From NCBI GenBank assembly GCA_029977705.1, contig JAPOKJ010000009.1:19138-83137 (forward strand): 64,000 nt of DNA. Direction: 5' to 3'. Positions within the stretch are counted from its first letter, which is position 1. The number at the start of each line of letters is the position of its first letter. Shown one piece after another: positions 6,646 through 16,253 of the stretch. The translations under genes were made by a program, and so were the position numbers. Under the pieces are notes generated by a model. It saw only the letters and a list, made by a program, of their open reading frames with translations, was not told where the DNA came from and did no database searches. The DNA is from Burkholderiales bacterium. Its GTDB lineage: Bacteria; Pseudomonadota; Gammaproteobacteria; Burkholderiales; Burkholderiaceae_E.

Positions 6646-8160
6646 ATGGCCATCGATTATCTGAAAAAAATCCTCAACGCCAAGGTGTATGAGGTCGCCC
6701 AGGAGTCCCCGCTGGAGCGTGCCCCGTCCCTGTCTGCCCGCCTGAAGAACGACGTCTTTTTCAAGCGCGAGGACTTGCAGCAGGTGTTCTCTTTCAAGCT
6801 GCGCGGCGCCTACAACAAGATGGCGAACCTGAGCGATGAACAGCGCGCCCGCGGCGTCATCGCGGCCTCGGCCGGCAATCATGCGCAAGGGGTGGCCCTG
6901 GCGGCGCAGCGCATGAAATGCCGCGCCATCATCGTGATGCCGGTGACCACGCCCCAGGTCAAGATCGATGCGGTCAAGGCCCGTGGTGCCGAGGTCCGGC
7001 TGTTCGGAGAGTCCTACAGTGACGCCTATGCCCATGCGCTGGAAGTCCAGCAGGCCGAGGGCCTGAGCTTCGTGCATCCCTTCGATGATCCCGATGTCAT
7101 CGCCGGGCAGGGCACGGTGGGCATGGAGATCCTGCGCCAGCATCAGGGGCCGATCCATGCCATCTTTGTGGCCATCGGCGGGGGCGGCCTGATCTCAGGT
7201 GTCGCTGCCTATGTCAAGCAGGTGCGGCCCGAGATCAAGGTGATCGGCGTGCAGACGACCGACTCCGATGCCATGGCCCGTTCCCTCAAGGCAGGGCGGC
7301 GCGTCGAGCTCAAGGAGGTCGGGCTGTTTTCCGACGGCACGGCGGTCAAGCTGGTGGGCGAAGAAACCTTTCGCCTGACGCGCAAGTTTGTCGATGAGAT
7401 CGTCCTGGTCGATACCGACGAGATCTGCGCGGCGATCAAGGACGTGTTCCAGGACACCCGTTCGATCCTCGAGCCGGCCGGCGCACTGGCCATTGCCGGC
7501 GCCAAGCAGTATGTCGAGAAGACCGGCGTCCGTCACCAGACCCTGGTCGCGATTGCCTGTGGCGCCAACATGAATTTCGACCGGCTGCGCTTCGTCTCCG
7601 AGCGGGCCGAGATCGGCGAGCAGCGCGAGGCCGTGTTTGCCGTCACCATCCCCGAGCAGCGGGGCAGCTTCCGGCGCTTCTGCGAGCTGGTCGGCCCGCG
7701 CAATGTCACCGAGTTCAATTACCGCATCAGTGACGAGAAGACCGCCCATGTCTTTGTGGGCATCCAGATCGGCAAGCGCAGCGATGCGGTGACGATCGCC
7801 AGGACCTTCACCAAGGCCGGCTTCGAGACCCTCGACCTGACCGATGACGAACTGGCCAAGGTCCATGTACGCCACCTGGTGGGTGGCCGCTCGGCGCTGG
7901 CCCGCGATGAGCGGCTGTACCGCTTCCAGTTCCCCGAGCGTCCCGGTGCGCTGATGCGTTTTCTCACCCGCATGGACCCGGCCTGGAACATCTCGCTCTT
8001 CCACTATCGCAATCACGGCGCCGACTATGGCCGCATCCTGGTCGGCCTGCAGGTCCCCCCAAGGGACAAGCGCAAGTTTGCCGCCTTTCTGGATGACATT
8101 GGTTACCCTTACATCGATGAAACCCAGCATCCGGCCTACCGGATGTTCCTGTCTGCCTGA
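6646..8160 (+). CDS. ilvA: Threonine ammonia-lyase, biosynthetic
   Basis: 504 residues, the full biosynthetic form. It converts threonine to 2-oxobutanoate, the first committed step to isoleucine, in the cytoplasm. The PLP lysine is in SFKLRGAYNKM near residue 47, the substrate loop is ASAGNHAQGVAL, and the phosphate-binding glycine loop is GGGGLISG. After about residue 325 come two ACT-like regulatory domains (REAVFAVTIPEQRGSF and LYRFQFPERPGAL), which mediate isoleucine inhibition and valine activation. The gene stands alone between a divergent membrane-protein gene and a response regulator. There is no leader peptide or attenuator in front. Confidence 0.97.
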   Translation: MAIDYLKKILNAKVYEVAQESPLERAPSLSARLKNDVFFKREDLQQVFSFKLRGAYNKMANLSDEQRARGVIAASAGNHAQGVALAAQRMKCRAIIVMPVTTPQVKIDAVKARGAEVRLFGESYSDAYAHALEVQQAEGLSFVHPFDDPDVIAGQGTVGMEILRQHQGPIHAIFVAIGGGGLISGVAAYVKQVRPEIKVIGVQTTDSDAMARSLKAGRRVELKEVGLFSDGTAVKLVGEETFRLTRKFVDEIVLVDTDEICAAIKDVFQDTRSILEPAGALAIAGAKQYVEKTGVRHQTLVAIACGANMNFDRLRFVSERAEIGEQREAVFAVTIPEQRGSFRRFCELVGPRNVTEFNYRISDEKTAHVFVGIQIGKRSDAVTIARTFTKAGFETLDLTDDELAKVHVRHLVGGRSALARDERLYRFQFPERPGALMRFLTRMDPAWNISLFHYRNHGADYGRILVGLQVPPRDKRKFAAFLDDIGYPYIDETQHPAYRMFLSA

Positions 8161-8328
8161 CGCAAGAACGGGGCGAAGACACCGCTACCCGTCGGGGCAG
8201 GCTGGCAAAGCTGTTACGCAATAGTTAAATATGGTCTCGACTGCGCTTGCCGTGGCACGGTAGTGCATACAGTGAGCCTGCCCGATGTTAGATTGCATCG
8301 GTTTTATCTGTTCGGCAGCACCAGTATC

Positions 8329-9048
8329 ATGATCGCCCGCATCGCATTGGTCGAAGATGACGCGACCCAGCGTCAGGCCGCCCTCCTCCATTTGGAGGAT
8401 GCCGGCATGATGGTCAAACCCTTCGTGACCCCCAAGGATTTTTTTGTGGCGCTGGAGCGGGAGTCCTTCGATCTGGCCTTGCTGGACTGGGGGCTGCCCG
8501 ATCTGAGCGGCCAGGAAGTGCTGGCCCGCATGCGCGCCAACGGCAACACCATGCCGGTGCTGTTCGTGACCGCACGCGACGGCGAAGAGGATGTGGTGCG
8601 GGCGCTCGATACCGGCGCCGATGACTACCTGGTCAAGCCGCTGCGTGGCAAGGAACTGGTGGCGCGCATCATGGCTGTGCTGCGCCGCTCCAATCCGGGC
8701 CAGCTCGAGGCCCGCTATTTCGAATTCGATCGCTTCCGCTTCGACCTGCGGGCGATGAAGCTGGTCGATGACAGCCTGCCGGGCGATCAAAAGGAAATCG
8801 AACTGACCCACAAGGAGTTCAACCTGGCCTTGATGTTGCTGCGCAATGTGGGCAAGCCGCTGTCGCGCAGTCATATCCGTGAAGCCGTCTGGGGCCGCGG
8901 CAGCGAGGTGCCCTCCCTGACGATGGATACCCATGTGTCCCGGGTTCGGACCAAGCTGCGGCTGCGCCCGGAATCCGGCTTCCTGCTGGCACCGGTCTAC
9001 AGTTTTGGCTATCGCCTCGAGTTCGTCACGGCTGACAAGCCTGACTGA
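8329..9048 (+). CDS. OmpR/PhoB-type response regulator
   Basis: 239 residues from the ATG at 8329, which places the receiver domain at the very start (IALVEDDATQ). A GTG at 8263 would add 22 residues; neither start has a clear ribosome site. The receiver has acidic residues in VEDD, the phospho-acceptor Asp in LALLDWGLPDLSG, the Thr in LFVTARD and the Lys in DDYLVKPL. The C-terminal half is a winged-helix DNA-binding domain (ELTHKEFNLALMLLRN, TMDTHVSRVRTKLRL, SFGYRLE). No histidine kinase lies beside it. The 100-bp leader is AT-rich and holds short inverted repeats (8255-8266 and 8283-8300), possible autoregulatory sites. Confidence 0.88.
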   Translation: MIARIALVEDDATQRQAALLHLEDAGMMVKPFVTPKDFFVALERESFDLALLDWGLPDLSGQEVLARMRANGNTMPVLFVTARDGEEDVVRALDTGADDYLVKPLRGKELVARIMAVLRRSNPGQLEARYFEFDRFRFDLRAMKLVDDSLPGDQKEIELTHKEFNLALMLLRNVGKPLSRSHIREAVWGRGSEVPSLTMDTHVSRVRTKLRLRPESGFLLAPVYSFGYRLEFVTADKPD

Positions 9049-9092
9049 GCCGCTCCGGTGCCGGGCGTCCGCTCAGGCGACCCGCCGGCCGA

Positions 9093-9098
9093 TATAAT
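9093..9098 (+). promoter_or_regulatory. -10 box (TATAAT) of hemA
   Basis: A perfect TATAAT in an otherwise GC-rich intergenic stretch, about 70 bp before the hemA start. The -35 region at 17 bp spacing is poor. It marks the probable promoter of the hemA-prfA-prmC operon. Confidence 0.55.
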
Positions 9099-9166
9099 CC
9101 GGCTTTGGCCCTGCATGGGGGCCTCTGTCCGCCGCCAGGACTTTCACCGGCCGGCGGCTCGCAACC

Positions 9167-10453
9167 TTGTCCGGCACGCCCTTGAACATCTTCGCGCTTG
9201 GCCTGAACCACAGCACGGCACCGCTTGCGCTGCGTGAGAAGGTCGCATTTCCGGTTGACACCGTCGCCGATGCGCTGACCGACCTGCGTCGCAAGCTGCC
9301 GCGCCTGGTGCCCGAGGGTGCGATCCTGTCGACCTGCAACCGCACCGAGATCTACACCGCCAGTCCGGATGAGCAGCAGCTGACCGGTGCGGTCGAAGAC
9401 TGGCTGTGCCAGCATCACGGGTTGAGCCACGACCAGATCCGCAGCCACCTGTATGTGCTGCCCGGCAACCAGGCGGTGCGGCATGCCTTCCGGGTGGCCT
9501 CGGGGCTGGATTCCATGGTGCTGGGCGAGCCGCAGATCCTGGGCCAGATGAAGGACGCCGCCCGCATGGCGCAGCAGGCCGGCGCCCTGGGCACCCACCT
9601 GCACCAGTTGTTCCAGCGCACCTTTGCGGTCGCCAAGGAGGTGCGCAGCAGTACCGAGATCGGTGCCCAGTCGGTGTCGCTCGCCGCCGCCGCCGTGCGG
9701 CATGCGCGGCGCATCTTCGAGGACCTGGCGGCCTGTCGTGTGCTGTTCGTCGGTGCCGGCGAGATGATCGAGCTGACCGCCACGCATTTTGCGGCGCAAC
9801 AACCCAAGTCGATGACGGTGGCCAACCGCAGCGCCGAGCGCGGCCTCAAGCTCGCCCACAAGATCGGCGCGCAGTCGATCCGGCTGTCCGAGTTGTCCGA
9901 TCACCTGGGCGATTACGACATTGTCGTGTCCTGCACGGCCAGTTCCCTGCCGATCATCGGCCTGGGCATGGTCGAGCGTGCCCTGAAGGCGCGCAAGCGG
10001 CGGCCGATGCTGATGGTCGATCTGGCGGTGCCGCGTGACATCGAACCCGAAGTGGCCAAGCTCGATGATGTCTTCCTGGCCACGGTCGATGACCTGGGCC
10101 GCATTGTGCGTGCCGGAATCGAGCAGCGCCAGGCGGCGGTCACCCAGGCCGAGGCCATCATCGACCAGCGTGTCACTGGTTTCATGCAATGGCTCAGTGC
10201 CCGCGAGGGTGTACCCGCGATCCGCAGCCTTCACGAGCGGGCCCAGGGGGTGCGCGAGGCCGAACTGGCCCGCGCCCGCAAGCTTCTGGAGCAGGGCGTG
10301 GCCCCCGACAAGGTCATCGAACAACTGGCCCAGGCCCTGAGTGCCAAGCTGCTGCACGGGCCCTCGCTGATGCTGCAGCAAGCCGATGGCAGCGACCCGC
10401 ACGCCCTGCTCGAGCAGTTGCTGCCCGAAAAGATCCTTACGCGCAAATCATGA
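9167..10453 (+). CDS. hemA: Glutamyl-tRNA reductase
   Basis: 428 residues, normal length. It reduces Glu-tRNA(Glu) to glutamate-1-semialdehyde, the first step of C5 tetrapyrrole synthesis. The catalytic cysteine is C57 in STCNRTEIY, and GLNHSTAPL is the conserved N-terminal motif. The [16 protein letters not shown] block, the NADPH domain (FVGAGEMIE) and the C-terminal dimerization helices are present. The start is TTG at 9167, the only plausible initiation codon ahead of [10 protein letters not shown]; translation is probably weak. The stop overlaps the prfA start (ATGA). Confidence 0.96.
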   Translation: MSGTPLNIFALGLNHSTAPLALREKVAFPVDTVADALTDLRRKLPRLVPEGAILSTCNRTEIYTASPDEQQLTGAVEDWLCQHHGLSHDQIRSHLYVLPGNQAVRHAFRVASGLDSMVLGEPQILGQMKDAARMAQQAGALGTHLHQLFQRTFAVAKEVRSSTEIGAQSVSLAAAAVRHARRIFEDLAACRVLFVGAGEMIELTATHFAAQQPKSMTVANRSAERGLKLAHKIGAQSIRLSELSDHLGDYDIVVSCTASSLPIIGLGMVERALKARKRRPMLMVDLAVPRDIEPEVAKLDDVFLATVDDLGRIVRAGIEQRQAAVTQAEAIIDQRVTGFMQWLSAREGVPAIRSLHERAQGVREAELARARKLLEQGVAPDKVIEQLAQALSAKLLHGPSLMLQQADGSDPHALLEQLLPEKILTRKS

Positions 10454-11529
10454 AACCTTCCATGCTTGCGCGGCTGCAGCAATACGAGTTGCGGCTGGCC
10501 GAGGTCAATCGGCTTTTGTCCAGCGAACATGCGGCGCGCGACATGACGATGTTCCGTCAGCTGAACCGGGAACATACCGAGCTGACCCAGTATGTCGACC
10601 ACTTCGCCGCCTGGAAGAAGGCGCAGGCCGATTTCGACGAGGCACGCCTGATGCGTGCCGATCCCGAACTGCAGGAATTTGCCGACGACGAATCGGCCAA
10701 GGCCCAGTCGACCATGGAGGGCGAGGTCGCGGTTCTCGAGCGCCTGTTGCTGCCCAAGGACCCCGACGATACGCGCAATGTCATCCTTGAGATCCGTGCC
10801 GGCACCGGCGGCGATGAGTCGGCCATCTTTGCCGGTGACCTGCTGCGCATGTATACCCGTTTTGCCGAGCGCCAGAAGTGGCGCACCGAACTGCTCTCGG
10901 AGAGCGTCTCCGATCTGGGGGGCTATCGCGAGGTGATCATCCGTATCGAGGGCGAAAATGTGTTCGCGCAGCTCAAGTTCGAATCCGGTGGCCATCGCGT
11001 GCAGCGTGTGCCGGTGACCGAGACCCAGGGTCGTATCCACACCTCGGCCTGTACCGTGGCGGTGCTGGCCGAGGCTGACGAACAGGCCGCCCTCGAGATC
11101 AACCCCGAGGAATTGCGTATCGATGTGTTCCGCGCCTCGGGTGCCGGCGGCCAGCATGTCAACAAGACCGAGTCGGCGGTGCGCATCACCCACCTGCCCA
11201 CCGGCATCGTGGCCGAATGCCAGGACGACCGCTCGCAGCATCGCAACAAGGAAAAGGCGATGAAGGTGCTGGCCGCGCGCATCAAGGACAAGATCGATTC
11301 CGAGCGGTCTGCCAGGGAATCGGCGCATCGCAAGTCGCTGATCGGCTCGGGCGATCGTTCCGAGCGGATCCGTACCTACAACTTTCCGCAGGGGCGGGTC
11401 ACCGACCATCGCATCAACCTGACGCTGTACAAGATCGACCGCATCATGGAAGGCGAGATGGGCGAAATTGTCGAGGCCCTGGTGGCCGCCCACCAGGCCG
11501 AACAGCTGGCGGCGCTGGCCGATGCCTGA
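10450..11529 (+). CDS. prfA: Peptide chain release factor 1
   Basis: 359 residues from the ATG at 10450, overlapping the hemA stop. RF1 reads UAA and UAG and hydrolyses peptidyl-tRNA at the ribosome. The GGQ catalytic motif is in [16 protein letters not shown] near residue 233. [18 protein letters not shown] and the C-terminal [17 protein letters not shown] are conserved family blocks. It is followed by its own methyltransferase gene prmC, with an 8-bp overlap, so enzyme and substrate are co-translated. Confidence 0.97.
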   Translation: MKPSMLARLQQYELRLAEVNRLLSSEHAARDMTMFRQLNREHTELTQYVDHFAAWKKAQADFDEARLMRADPELQEFADDESAKAQSTMEGEVAVLERLLLPKDPDDTRNVILEIRAGTGGDESAIFAGDLLRMYTRFAERQKWRTELLSESVSDLGGYREVIIRIEGENVFAQLKFESGGHRVQRVPVTETQGRIHTSACTVAVLAEADEQAALEINPEELRIDVFRASGAGGQHVNKTESAVRITHLPTGIVAECQDDRSQHRNKEKAMKVLAARIKDKIDSERSARESAHRKSLIGSGDRSERIRTYNFPQGRVTDHRINLTLYKIDRIMEGEMGEIVEALVAAHQAEQLAALADA

Positions 11530-12400
11530 CGCCGGATCACCAGCGGCGAGCTACGATGCCCTGATGGCCGCCAGCGGCCTGGGACGGGCCGAGGCCCGGA
11601 TCCTTCTGGCGGCCCTGCTCGGCTGCGACAAGACCTGGCTGATCGCCCACGGCGACGAAACCGCGCCCGCGTCACTGGCCGAGCAGGCTCGTGCGCTGTT
11701 CGCCCGCCGCCTGGCCGGCGAGCCGGTGGCTTACCTGCTGGGCGCGCGCGAGTTCTACGGACGCCGTTTTGCGGTCGGTCCCGCAGTGCTGATCCCGCGT
11801 CCCGAGACCGAGGGTCTGATCGACTGGGCCCTGGCCTTGCTGCCCGGCCTGCCTGCCCGGGCACGTGCCCTGGATCTGGGCTGCGGCAGCGGCTGCATCG
11901 GCCTGACGCTGGCCCTGGAGGCGGCGGCGGCCGGTTTTGGGCTGGGGCATCTGGCCCTGGTCGACCAATCGGCCCCGGCGCTGGAGCTGGCCCGCCGCAA
12001 TGCTGTCGATCTGGCCGTGGCAGGCGCCTTGGAGGCCGGCCCGCCGGCCTTCCACGAGGGAGACTGGTTCGCCCCGCTGGCCGGGCAGGAGGGCTTTGAC
12101 CTGGTACTGGCCAACCCGCCCTACATCGCGCCCGGAGACCCTCATCTGGTCCAGGGCGACCTTCGGTTCGAGCCCCCTCAGGCCTTGCAGAGCCCCGAAC
12201 AGGGCCTGCACGACCTGCGCCGCATCATTGGCCAGGCACCGGCCCGGCTCAAGCCCGGCGGCTGGTTGCTGCTCGAGCATGGCCATGACCAGGCCGTCGA
12301 GGTGGCCGGCCTGATGGTCGCTGCCGGCTTCCAGGCGGTCCAGGGGCGGGCCGACCTGGCCGGCCTGCCGCGGCTCAGCGGCGGTCGCCGGGGCGGCTGA
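11522..12400 (+). CDS. prmC: Release factor glutamine N5-methyltransferase PrmC
   Basis: 292 residues starting at the ATG at 11522, inside the end of prfA. It methylates the glutamine of the GGQ motif in RF1 and RF2 using S-adenosylmethionine. The SAM-binding motif is [12 protein letters not shown] near residue 117 and the substrate motif is LANPPYIAP near 198. The N-terminal helical domain includes [15 protein letters not shown]. This is the last gene of the hemA operon here. In many relatives grxD follows directly, but here about 11.8 kb separate them. Confidence 0.95.
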   Translation: MPDAGSPAASYDALMAASGLGRAEARILLAALLGCDKTWLIAHGDETAPASLAEQARALFARRLAGEPVAYLLGAREFYGRRFAVGPAVLIPRPETEGLIDWALALLPGLPARARALDLGCGSGCIGLTLALEAAAAGFGLGHLALVDQSAPALELARRNAVDLAVAGALEAGPPAFHEGDWFAPLAGQEGFDLVLANPPYIAPGDPHLVQGDLRFEPPQALQSPEQGLHDLRRIIGQAPARLKPGGWLLLEHGHDQAVEVAGLMVAAGFQAVQGRADLAGLPRLSGGRRGG

Positions 12401-12627
12401 CCGGACCTTTGTCACGGCCGCGGCGTGAAATAACGCACAAAAACCCGGCCTGTTTCAAATTCAAGTGACAAAAGGCACGCAATTGCCGCCCATTTGCGGG
12501 GATTGCCCGACACTTTTTCGCCGCCTGGAGTGCTGAAAACTCCGCTGGTCCACCTGACCCTAAAGAACCGAAAAGACGCGCCTAGAGTCCGCATTTAAAG
12601 GCTTCACCCATTCCGAAAGGGGCTTTT

Positions 12628-13680
12628 GTGCTGATTCGCCGAGTACTGGACTGTCTGACGCGCACCCGCTTGCCGGCCTGGCAAGGGCTGCTCGCGCTCG
12701 TGCCGTTCCTGCTGCTCGGCGCGCCGTCTTCAGCCCAGGCCAAGGGTACGCCGGCCGGGACGGTCATCGCCCACCAGGTCCAGTTGCAGTTCTCCAGCAA
12801 GTCGGTGACCGACCTGCAGACCACCTCGAATGCGGTCCAGTTCGTCGTGCAGGAGTTGATCGATGTCGCGGTCCAGTGGCTCGACGCCAGCGCGGTGGCG
12901 ACCGGCTCGCCCGACCTGTCCGTTCCCCTGACCTTCCAGGTCACCAATCTGGGCAATGCGCCCGAGGGCTTCCGTCTGGAACGGGCGGCGCTGTCGAGCA
13001 GCGGCGATTTCGCCCCGGCCGCTGCCGTGGTGGGCAGCCTGTTCATTGAAAACGGCCTGCAGGCGGGCTTCCAGGCCACTGGCCCCAACGCAGACACCCG
13101 CTATGTGGCGGGCGTCAACGACCTGAACCTGGCCGCCGATGCGGTGGCGACGGTTTACCTGGTCAGTGACTTTCCAGCCAGCTTGGGCACGGGGGCTCAG
13201 GGACGTGCCGCCCTGCGCGCGATTTCCTTGACGCCCGGTGCTGCCGGCACCGCGCCCGGCAAGCAGATCACCTTGCCGGGCGGCTCCGCTGCCGGCGCCG
13301 TGGTGGGTGCTTCCGGCGCCATGGGCGAGGTCGCCGGCGCCTATCTCGTCACGGGCCTTCGTCTGGTGATGACCAAGGCCCAGGTCGCGGTACGCGCTGG
13401 CAATGGCGGTACCGAGTTGGTGCCGGGTGCCGAATGTGACTACCAGATCGAGGTCCTGCTGCAAGGCAGCTCGGGCCAGGCCGATGACGTGGTCATCGAC
13501 GATCCCTTGCCCGCGCAGCTGCGCTACGTGGGCAACACCCTGAAGCTCAACGGCGTGCCCAAAAGCGATGCCAGCGACGCTGACGAGGGGCAGGTCAGCG
13601 CGGACCGCATCACGGTCCGGCTGGGTCGGATGCTGCCCAACCAGAAACACACCATCACCTATACCACCCGCCTTCAATGA
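12628..13680 (+). CDS. Exported DUF11-like surface protein A
   Basis: 350 residues, GTG start with AAAGGGG upstream. A signal peptide ends near SAQA (residue 38). The mature N-terminus (GTPAGTVIAHQVQLQF) and the block LTFQVTNLGNAPEGFRLE near 102 belong to the same pattern as the two 450-residue proteins downstream. A second module from about 262 (LVPGAECDYQIEV, VVIDDPLPAQLRYVGN, LPNQKHTITYTT) is a clear DUF11-like beta-sandwich. There is a single mature cysteine. It is the first gene of the six-gene locus and ends 11 bp before the next. No enzymatic motif is seen; a structural role at the surface or in the envelope is inferred. Confidence 0.75.
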   Translation: MLIRRVLDCLTRTRLPAWQGLLALVPFLLLGAPSSAQAKGTPAGTVIAHQVQLQFSSKSVTDLQTTSNAVQFVVQELIDVAVQWLDASAVATGSPDLSVPLTFQVTNLGNAPEGFRLERAALSSSGDFAPAAAVVGSLFIENGLQAGFQATGPNADTRYVAGVNDLNLAADAVATVYLVSDFPASLGTGAQGRAALRAISLTPGAAGTAPGKQITLPGGSAAGAVVGASGAMGEVAGAYLVTGLRLVMTKAQVAVRAGNGGTELVPGAECDYQIEVLLQGSSGQADDVVIDDPLPAQLRYVGNTLKLNGVPKSDASDADEGQVSADRITVRLGRMLPNQKHTITYTTRLQ

Positions 13681-13691
13681 GGAAAACTGAC

Positions 13692-14207
13692 ATGAAAACC
13701 AACAAGAGCATCCAACAACGCCTGATGCTGGGCCTGGGCACTGTGCTGCTGGCCTGTTCAGCGGCGCTGCCGCTGCAGGCCCAGGCCAACAACCCCAGCA
13801 GTGTCGCGGTCACGCAGGTGGCCGAAGTCGAGGAGGTCGTCACGGCGGCCGATGGCAAGGCCGATGTCCGGCGCGTGCCGGCAGCCCGTGTCGAGCCGGG
13901 CAAGGTGGTGGTCTACACCACCAAGCTGCAAAACCAGGGCAAGGATGCGGCCACGCAGCTGAGCCTGGTCTCGCCGGTGCCGGCGCACACGACCCTGATC
14001 GGCAACGGCACCTTCGGCGAAGCGGCGCCGCTGTATTCGGTGGACCAGGGCAAGACCTATGCACCGCTGGCGCAGCTGGTGATCGAGAAGGATGGCCGCA
14101 AGCGCCCGGCGCGCCTGTCCGATGTGACCCACCTGCGCTGGCAGCCGCAAAAGCCGCTGGCACCGGGTGCCACGCTCGAGTTGGGTTTCAAGGTCCAGGT
14201 GAACTGA
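13692..14207 (+). CDS. Small exported DUF11-like protein B1
   Basis: 171 residues from the ATG at 13692, with GAGGA eight bases before; an in-frame ATG at 13677 sits on the stop of the previous gene. A signal peptide is cleaved near LQAQA. The mature part is one DUF11-like module: VEPGKVVVYTTKLQNQGKDA, LVSPVPAHTTLIGNG, LYSVDQGKTY and a closing LAPGATLELGFKVQVN. It has no mature cysteine. It is about 92 percent identical (14 differences counted) to the gene at 15685-16200, and each copy is followed by a member of the C pair. Function unknown. Confidence 0.78.
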   Translation: MKTNKSIQQRLMLGLGTVLLACSAALPLQAQANNPSSVAVTQVAEVEEVVTAADGKADVRRVPAARVEPGKVVVYTTKLQNQGKDAATQLSLVSPVPAHTTLIGNGTFGEAAPLYSVDQGKTYAPLAQLVIEKDGRKRPARLSDVTHLRWQPQKPLAPGATLELGFKVQVN

Positions 14208-14258
14208 CTTCCTTAACCCCCTGTCATCTCCTTCAACCTCCAAAAGAAGAATCAAATC

Positions 14259-15629
14259 ATGAACCCACTCATCAAAGGTGCGGTAAGGGGAGTCCTGGCC
14301 CTGTGCATGCTGGCGGCCCTGCCGGCATGGGCAGCGGGCACGGCAGCCGGTACCGCGATCAGCAACAAGGCCACGCTGAACTTCAGTGTCGGTGGCGTCA
14401 CGCAGCCGGTGGTGAACTCCTCGCCGACCGGCAATACCGTCTCGGGTGCTGCGGGTGGCTCGAACACCAGCTTCGTGGTCGACCGCAAGGTTGACCTGCA
14501 GGTGGTGACCACGGACTCGGCCTCCAATGTGGCCGTGCCCGGCTCGACCAATGTCGCGGCCACCTTCCGGGTGACCAACCTGGGCAATGCAGTGCAGGAC
14601 TTCTCGCTGCAGATCGAGTCGATGGCCATCGGTACCAACATGGCCACGGCCAGCGGTGATGGGTTCAACAACAATGCCTCCACCTTCACGGTGAGCAATT
14701 GCCGCTGGGCTGTGGCGGCGACGGCAGCGGCGTTGCCGGCGGCCAGTACGCCTGCCAGCTTCAACACCTCGGCCTTTGTGGACGAACTGGCACCCGATGC
14801 CCAGTACTTCGTGCGTGTGATCTGCGACATGCCCTCAGGCCCGCCGGTATCGGGCTCTCCTGGCGGCAACAACGGTGACATTGCCACCATCGCCCTGATG
14901 GCGACGGCGCGCGAGTCGGCCTGCGCGGCCACGACCCTGTTTGCGGCAACCCCGGTGGCCAACACCACCTGCGCCACCACCGGAGCCCTCGGTGCTGCAC
15001 TGACCGCCAGTGCGGGTGCCGATGGGGCAACCACGGTCGAGACCGTGTTTGGTGATGCGGCCGGTCGCAGTTCTTCTCTGGCGGATGTCAAGAGCGACGC
15101 GAACCACTCGGCGCGTGGCGCCTACAAGCTGATCACCGCACAACCCAAGGTCACCAAGACCCAGGCCGTTTTCTGTGATCCGCTCAACCTGGGGACCAAT
15201 CCCAAGGTGATCCCGGGTGCCGTGATCAAGTTCAGCATCAAGGTGGAGAACGTCATCAATGGCGGCCAGACCGCAGCCGATGTTGCCAATGCACTGATCG
15301 CGAGCTTCGCCGATGTGATCGACACGAACGTGGCACTGGTGGTCGATGCCTACACCACGGTCAGCGCCGCGACCTGCAACCCGGCGACTGGCACCACCAC
15401 CACGGCTGCGCTGATCAATGTCACCGGCGGCGGCACGCCGACTCCGGCGCGCACCTTCACGGCCAACCCGACCGGCATCACCGCGCTGTCGGGCAGTTCG
15501 CTGAGCGTGACCTACAACAATGCCACCACCCCGATTCTTCCGGCAGTGGCCACGGGTACGACGGCCGCCCTGGGTGAACTTCGCTCGGGTGAATGGGTGC
15601 AGGTCGACTTCTATGTGAAGGTCAAGTAA
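14259..15629 (+). CDS. Exported DUF11-like protein C1, six conserved cysteines
   Basis: 456 residues. A classic signal peptide ends at LPAWAAG. The mature start GTAAGTAISNKATLNFSVGG is the shared entry motif of this family, followed by VAATFRVTNLGNAVQDFSLQ near 97-116. The central part holds four cysteines (SNCRW, RVICD, RESACA, NTTCAT) and the C-terminal module two more (VFCDPLN, AATCNP), so three disulfides are possible. From about 316 (VIPGAVIKFSIKVENV) to the end (SGEWVQVDFYVKVK) is a second DUF11-like module. Rich in T, A, N and G, poor in charged residues, as for secreted structural proteins. Nearly a duplicate of 16254-17600. Confidence 0.78.
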   Translation: MNPLIKGAVRGVLALCMLAALPAWAAGTAAGTAISNKATLNFSVGGVTQPVVNSSPTGNTVSGAAGGSNTSFVVDRKVDLQVVTTDSASNVAVPGSTNVAATFRVTNLGNAVQDFSLQIESMAIGTNMATASGDGFNNNASTFTVSNCRWAVAATAAALPAASTPASFNTSAFVDELAPDAQYFVRVICDMPSGPPVSGSPGGNNGDIATIALMATARESACAATTLFAATPVANTTCATTGALGAALTASAGADGATTVETVFGDAAGRSSSLADVKSDANHSARGAYKLITAQPKVTKTQAVFCDPLNLGTNPKVIPGAVIKFSIKVENVINGGQTAADVANALIASFADVIDTNVALVVDAYTTVSAATCNPATGTTTTAALINVTGGGTPTPARTFTANPTGITALSGSSLSVTYNNATTPILPAVATGTTAALGELRSGEWVQVDFYVKVK

Positions 15630-15684
15630 GCGCTCCAGCCCGACGCTTGTAACCACTTAACGTCTCCCATAAGGAAAAAAGGAA

Positions 15685-16200
15685 ATGAAAATCAACAAGA
15701 GCATCCAACAACGCCTGATGCTGGGCCTGGGCTCGCTGCTGCTGACCTGTTCGGCAGTGCTGCCCTTGCAGGCCCAAGCCAACAATGCCAGCAACGTCGC
15801 GGTCACGCAGGTGGCCGAGGTCGAGGAGGTGGTGACGGCGGCCGATGGCAAGGCTGATGTCCGGCGCGTGCCGGCGGCCCGTGTCGAGCCGGGCAAGGTG
15901 GTGGTCTACACCACCAAGCTGCACAACCAGGGCAAGGATGCGGCCACGCAGCTTAGCCTGGTCTCGCCGGTGCCGGCGCACACGACCCTGATGCCCAACG
16001 GCACTGCCGTGGAGTCGGCACCGCTGTACTCGGTAGACCAGGGCAAGACCTACGCACCGCTGGCGCAGCTGGTAGTCGAGAAGGATGGCCGCAAGCGCCC
16101 GGCGCGCCTGTCCGATGTGACTCACCTGCGCTGGCAGCCGCAAAAGCCGCTGGCACCGGGTGCCACGCTGGAGCTGGGCTTCAAGGTCCAGGTGAATTGA
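15685..16200 (+). CDS. Small exported DUF11-like protein B2 (paralogue of B1)
   Basis: 171 residues, same architecture as B1: signal peptide, then one DUF11-like module with VEPGKVVVYTTKLHNQGKDA. The ribosome site is AAGGAAAAAAGGAA directly upstream. Differences from B1 cluster in the signal peptide and in one loop (LMPNGTAVESAP instead of LIGNGTFGEAAP), a pattern expected if that loop varies at the surface. The last 60 residues are almost unchanged. It belongs to the second copy of the duplicated B-C unit. Confidence 0.78.
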   Translation: MKINKSIQQRLMLGLGSLLLTCSAVLPLQAQANNASNVAVTQVAEVEEVVTAADGKADVRRVPAARVEPGKVVVYTTKLHNQGKDAATQLSLVSPVPAHTTLMPNGTAVESAPLYSVDQGKTYAPLAQLVVEKDGRKRPARLSDVTHLRWQPQKPLAPGATLELGFKVQVN

Positions 16201-16253
16201 CGATTTCTTTACTCCTCTTATCTCTCCCACAACCCTAAAAGAAGAAGCAAACC

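Noticed and set aside
6589..7158. N-terminal extension of the YqaA-like protein
   Set aside because: It is only the antisense of the ilvA start and has no family similarity; MESLIERLIDWF is the normal start.
8239..8328. Riboswitch or attenuator before the response regulator
   Set aside because: Only two short inverted repeats, too small for a known riboswitch and with no terminator-type U-tract.
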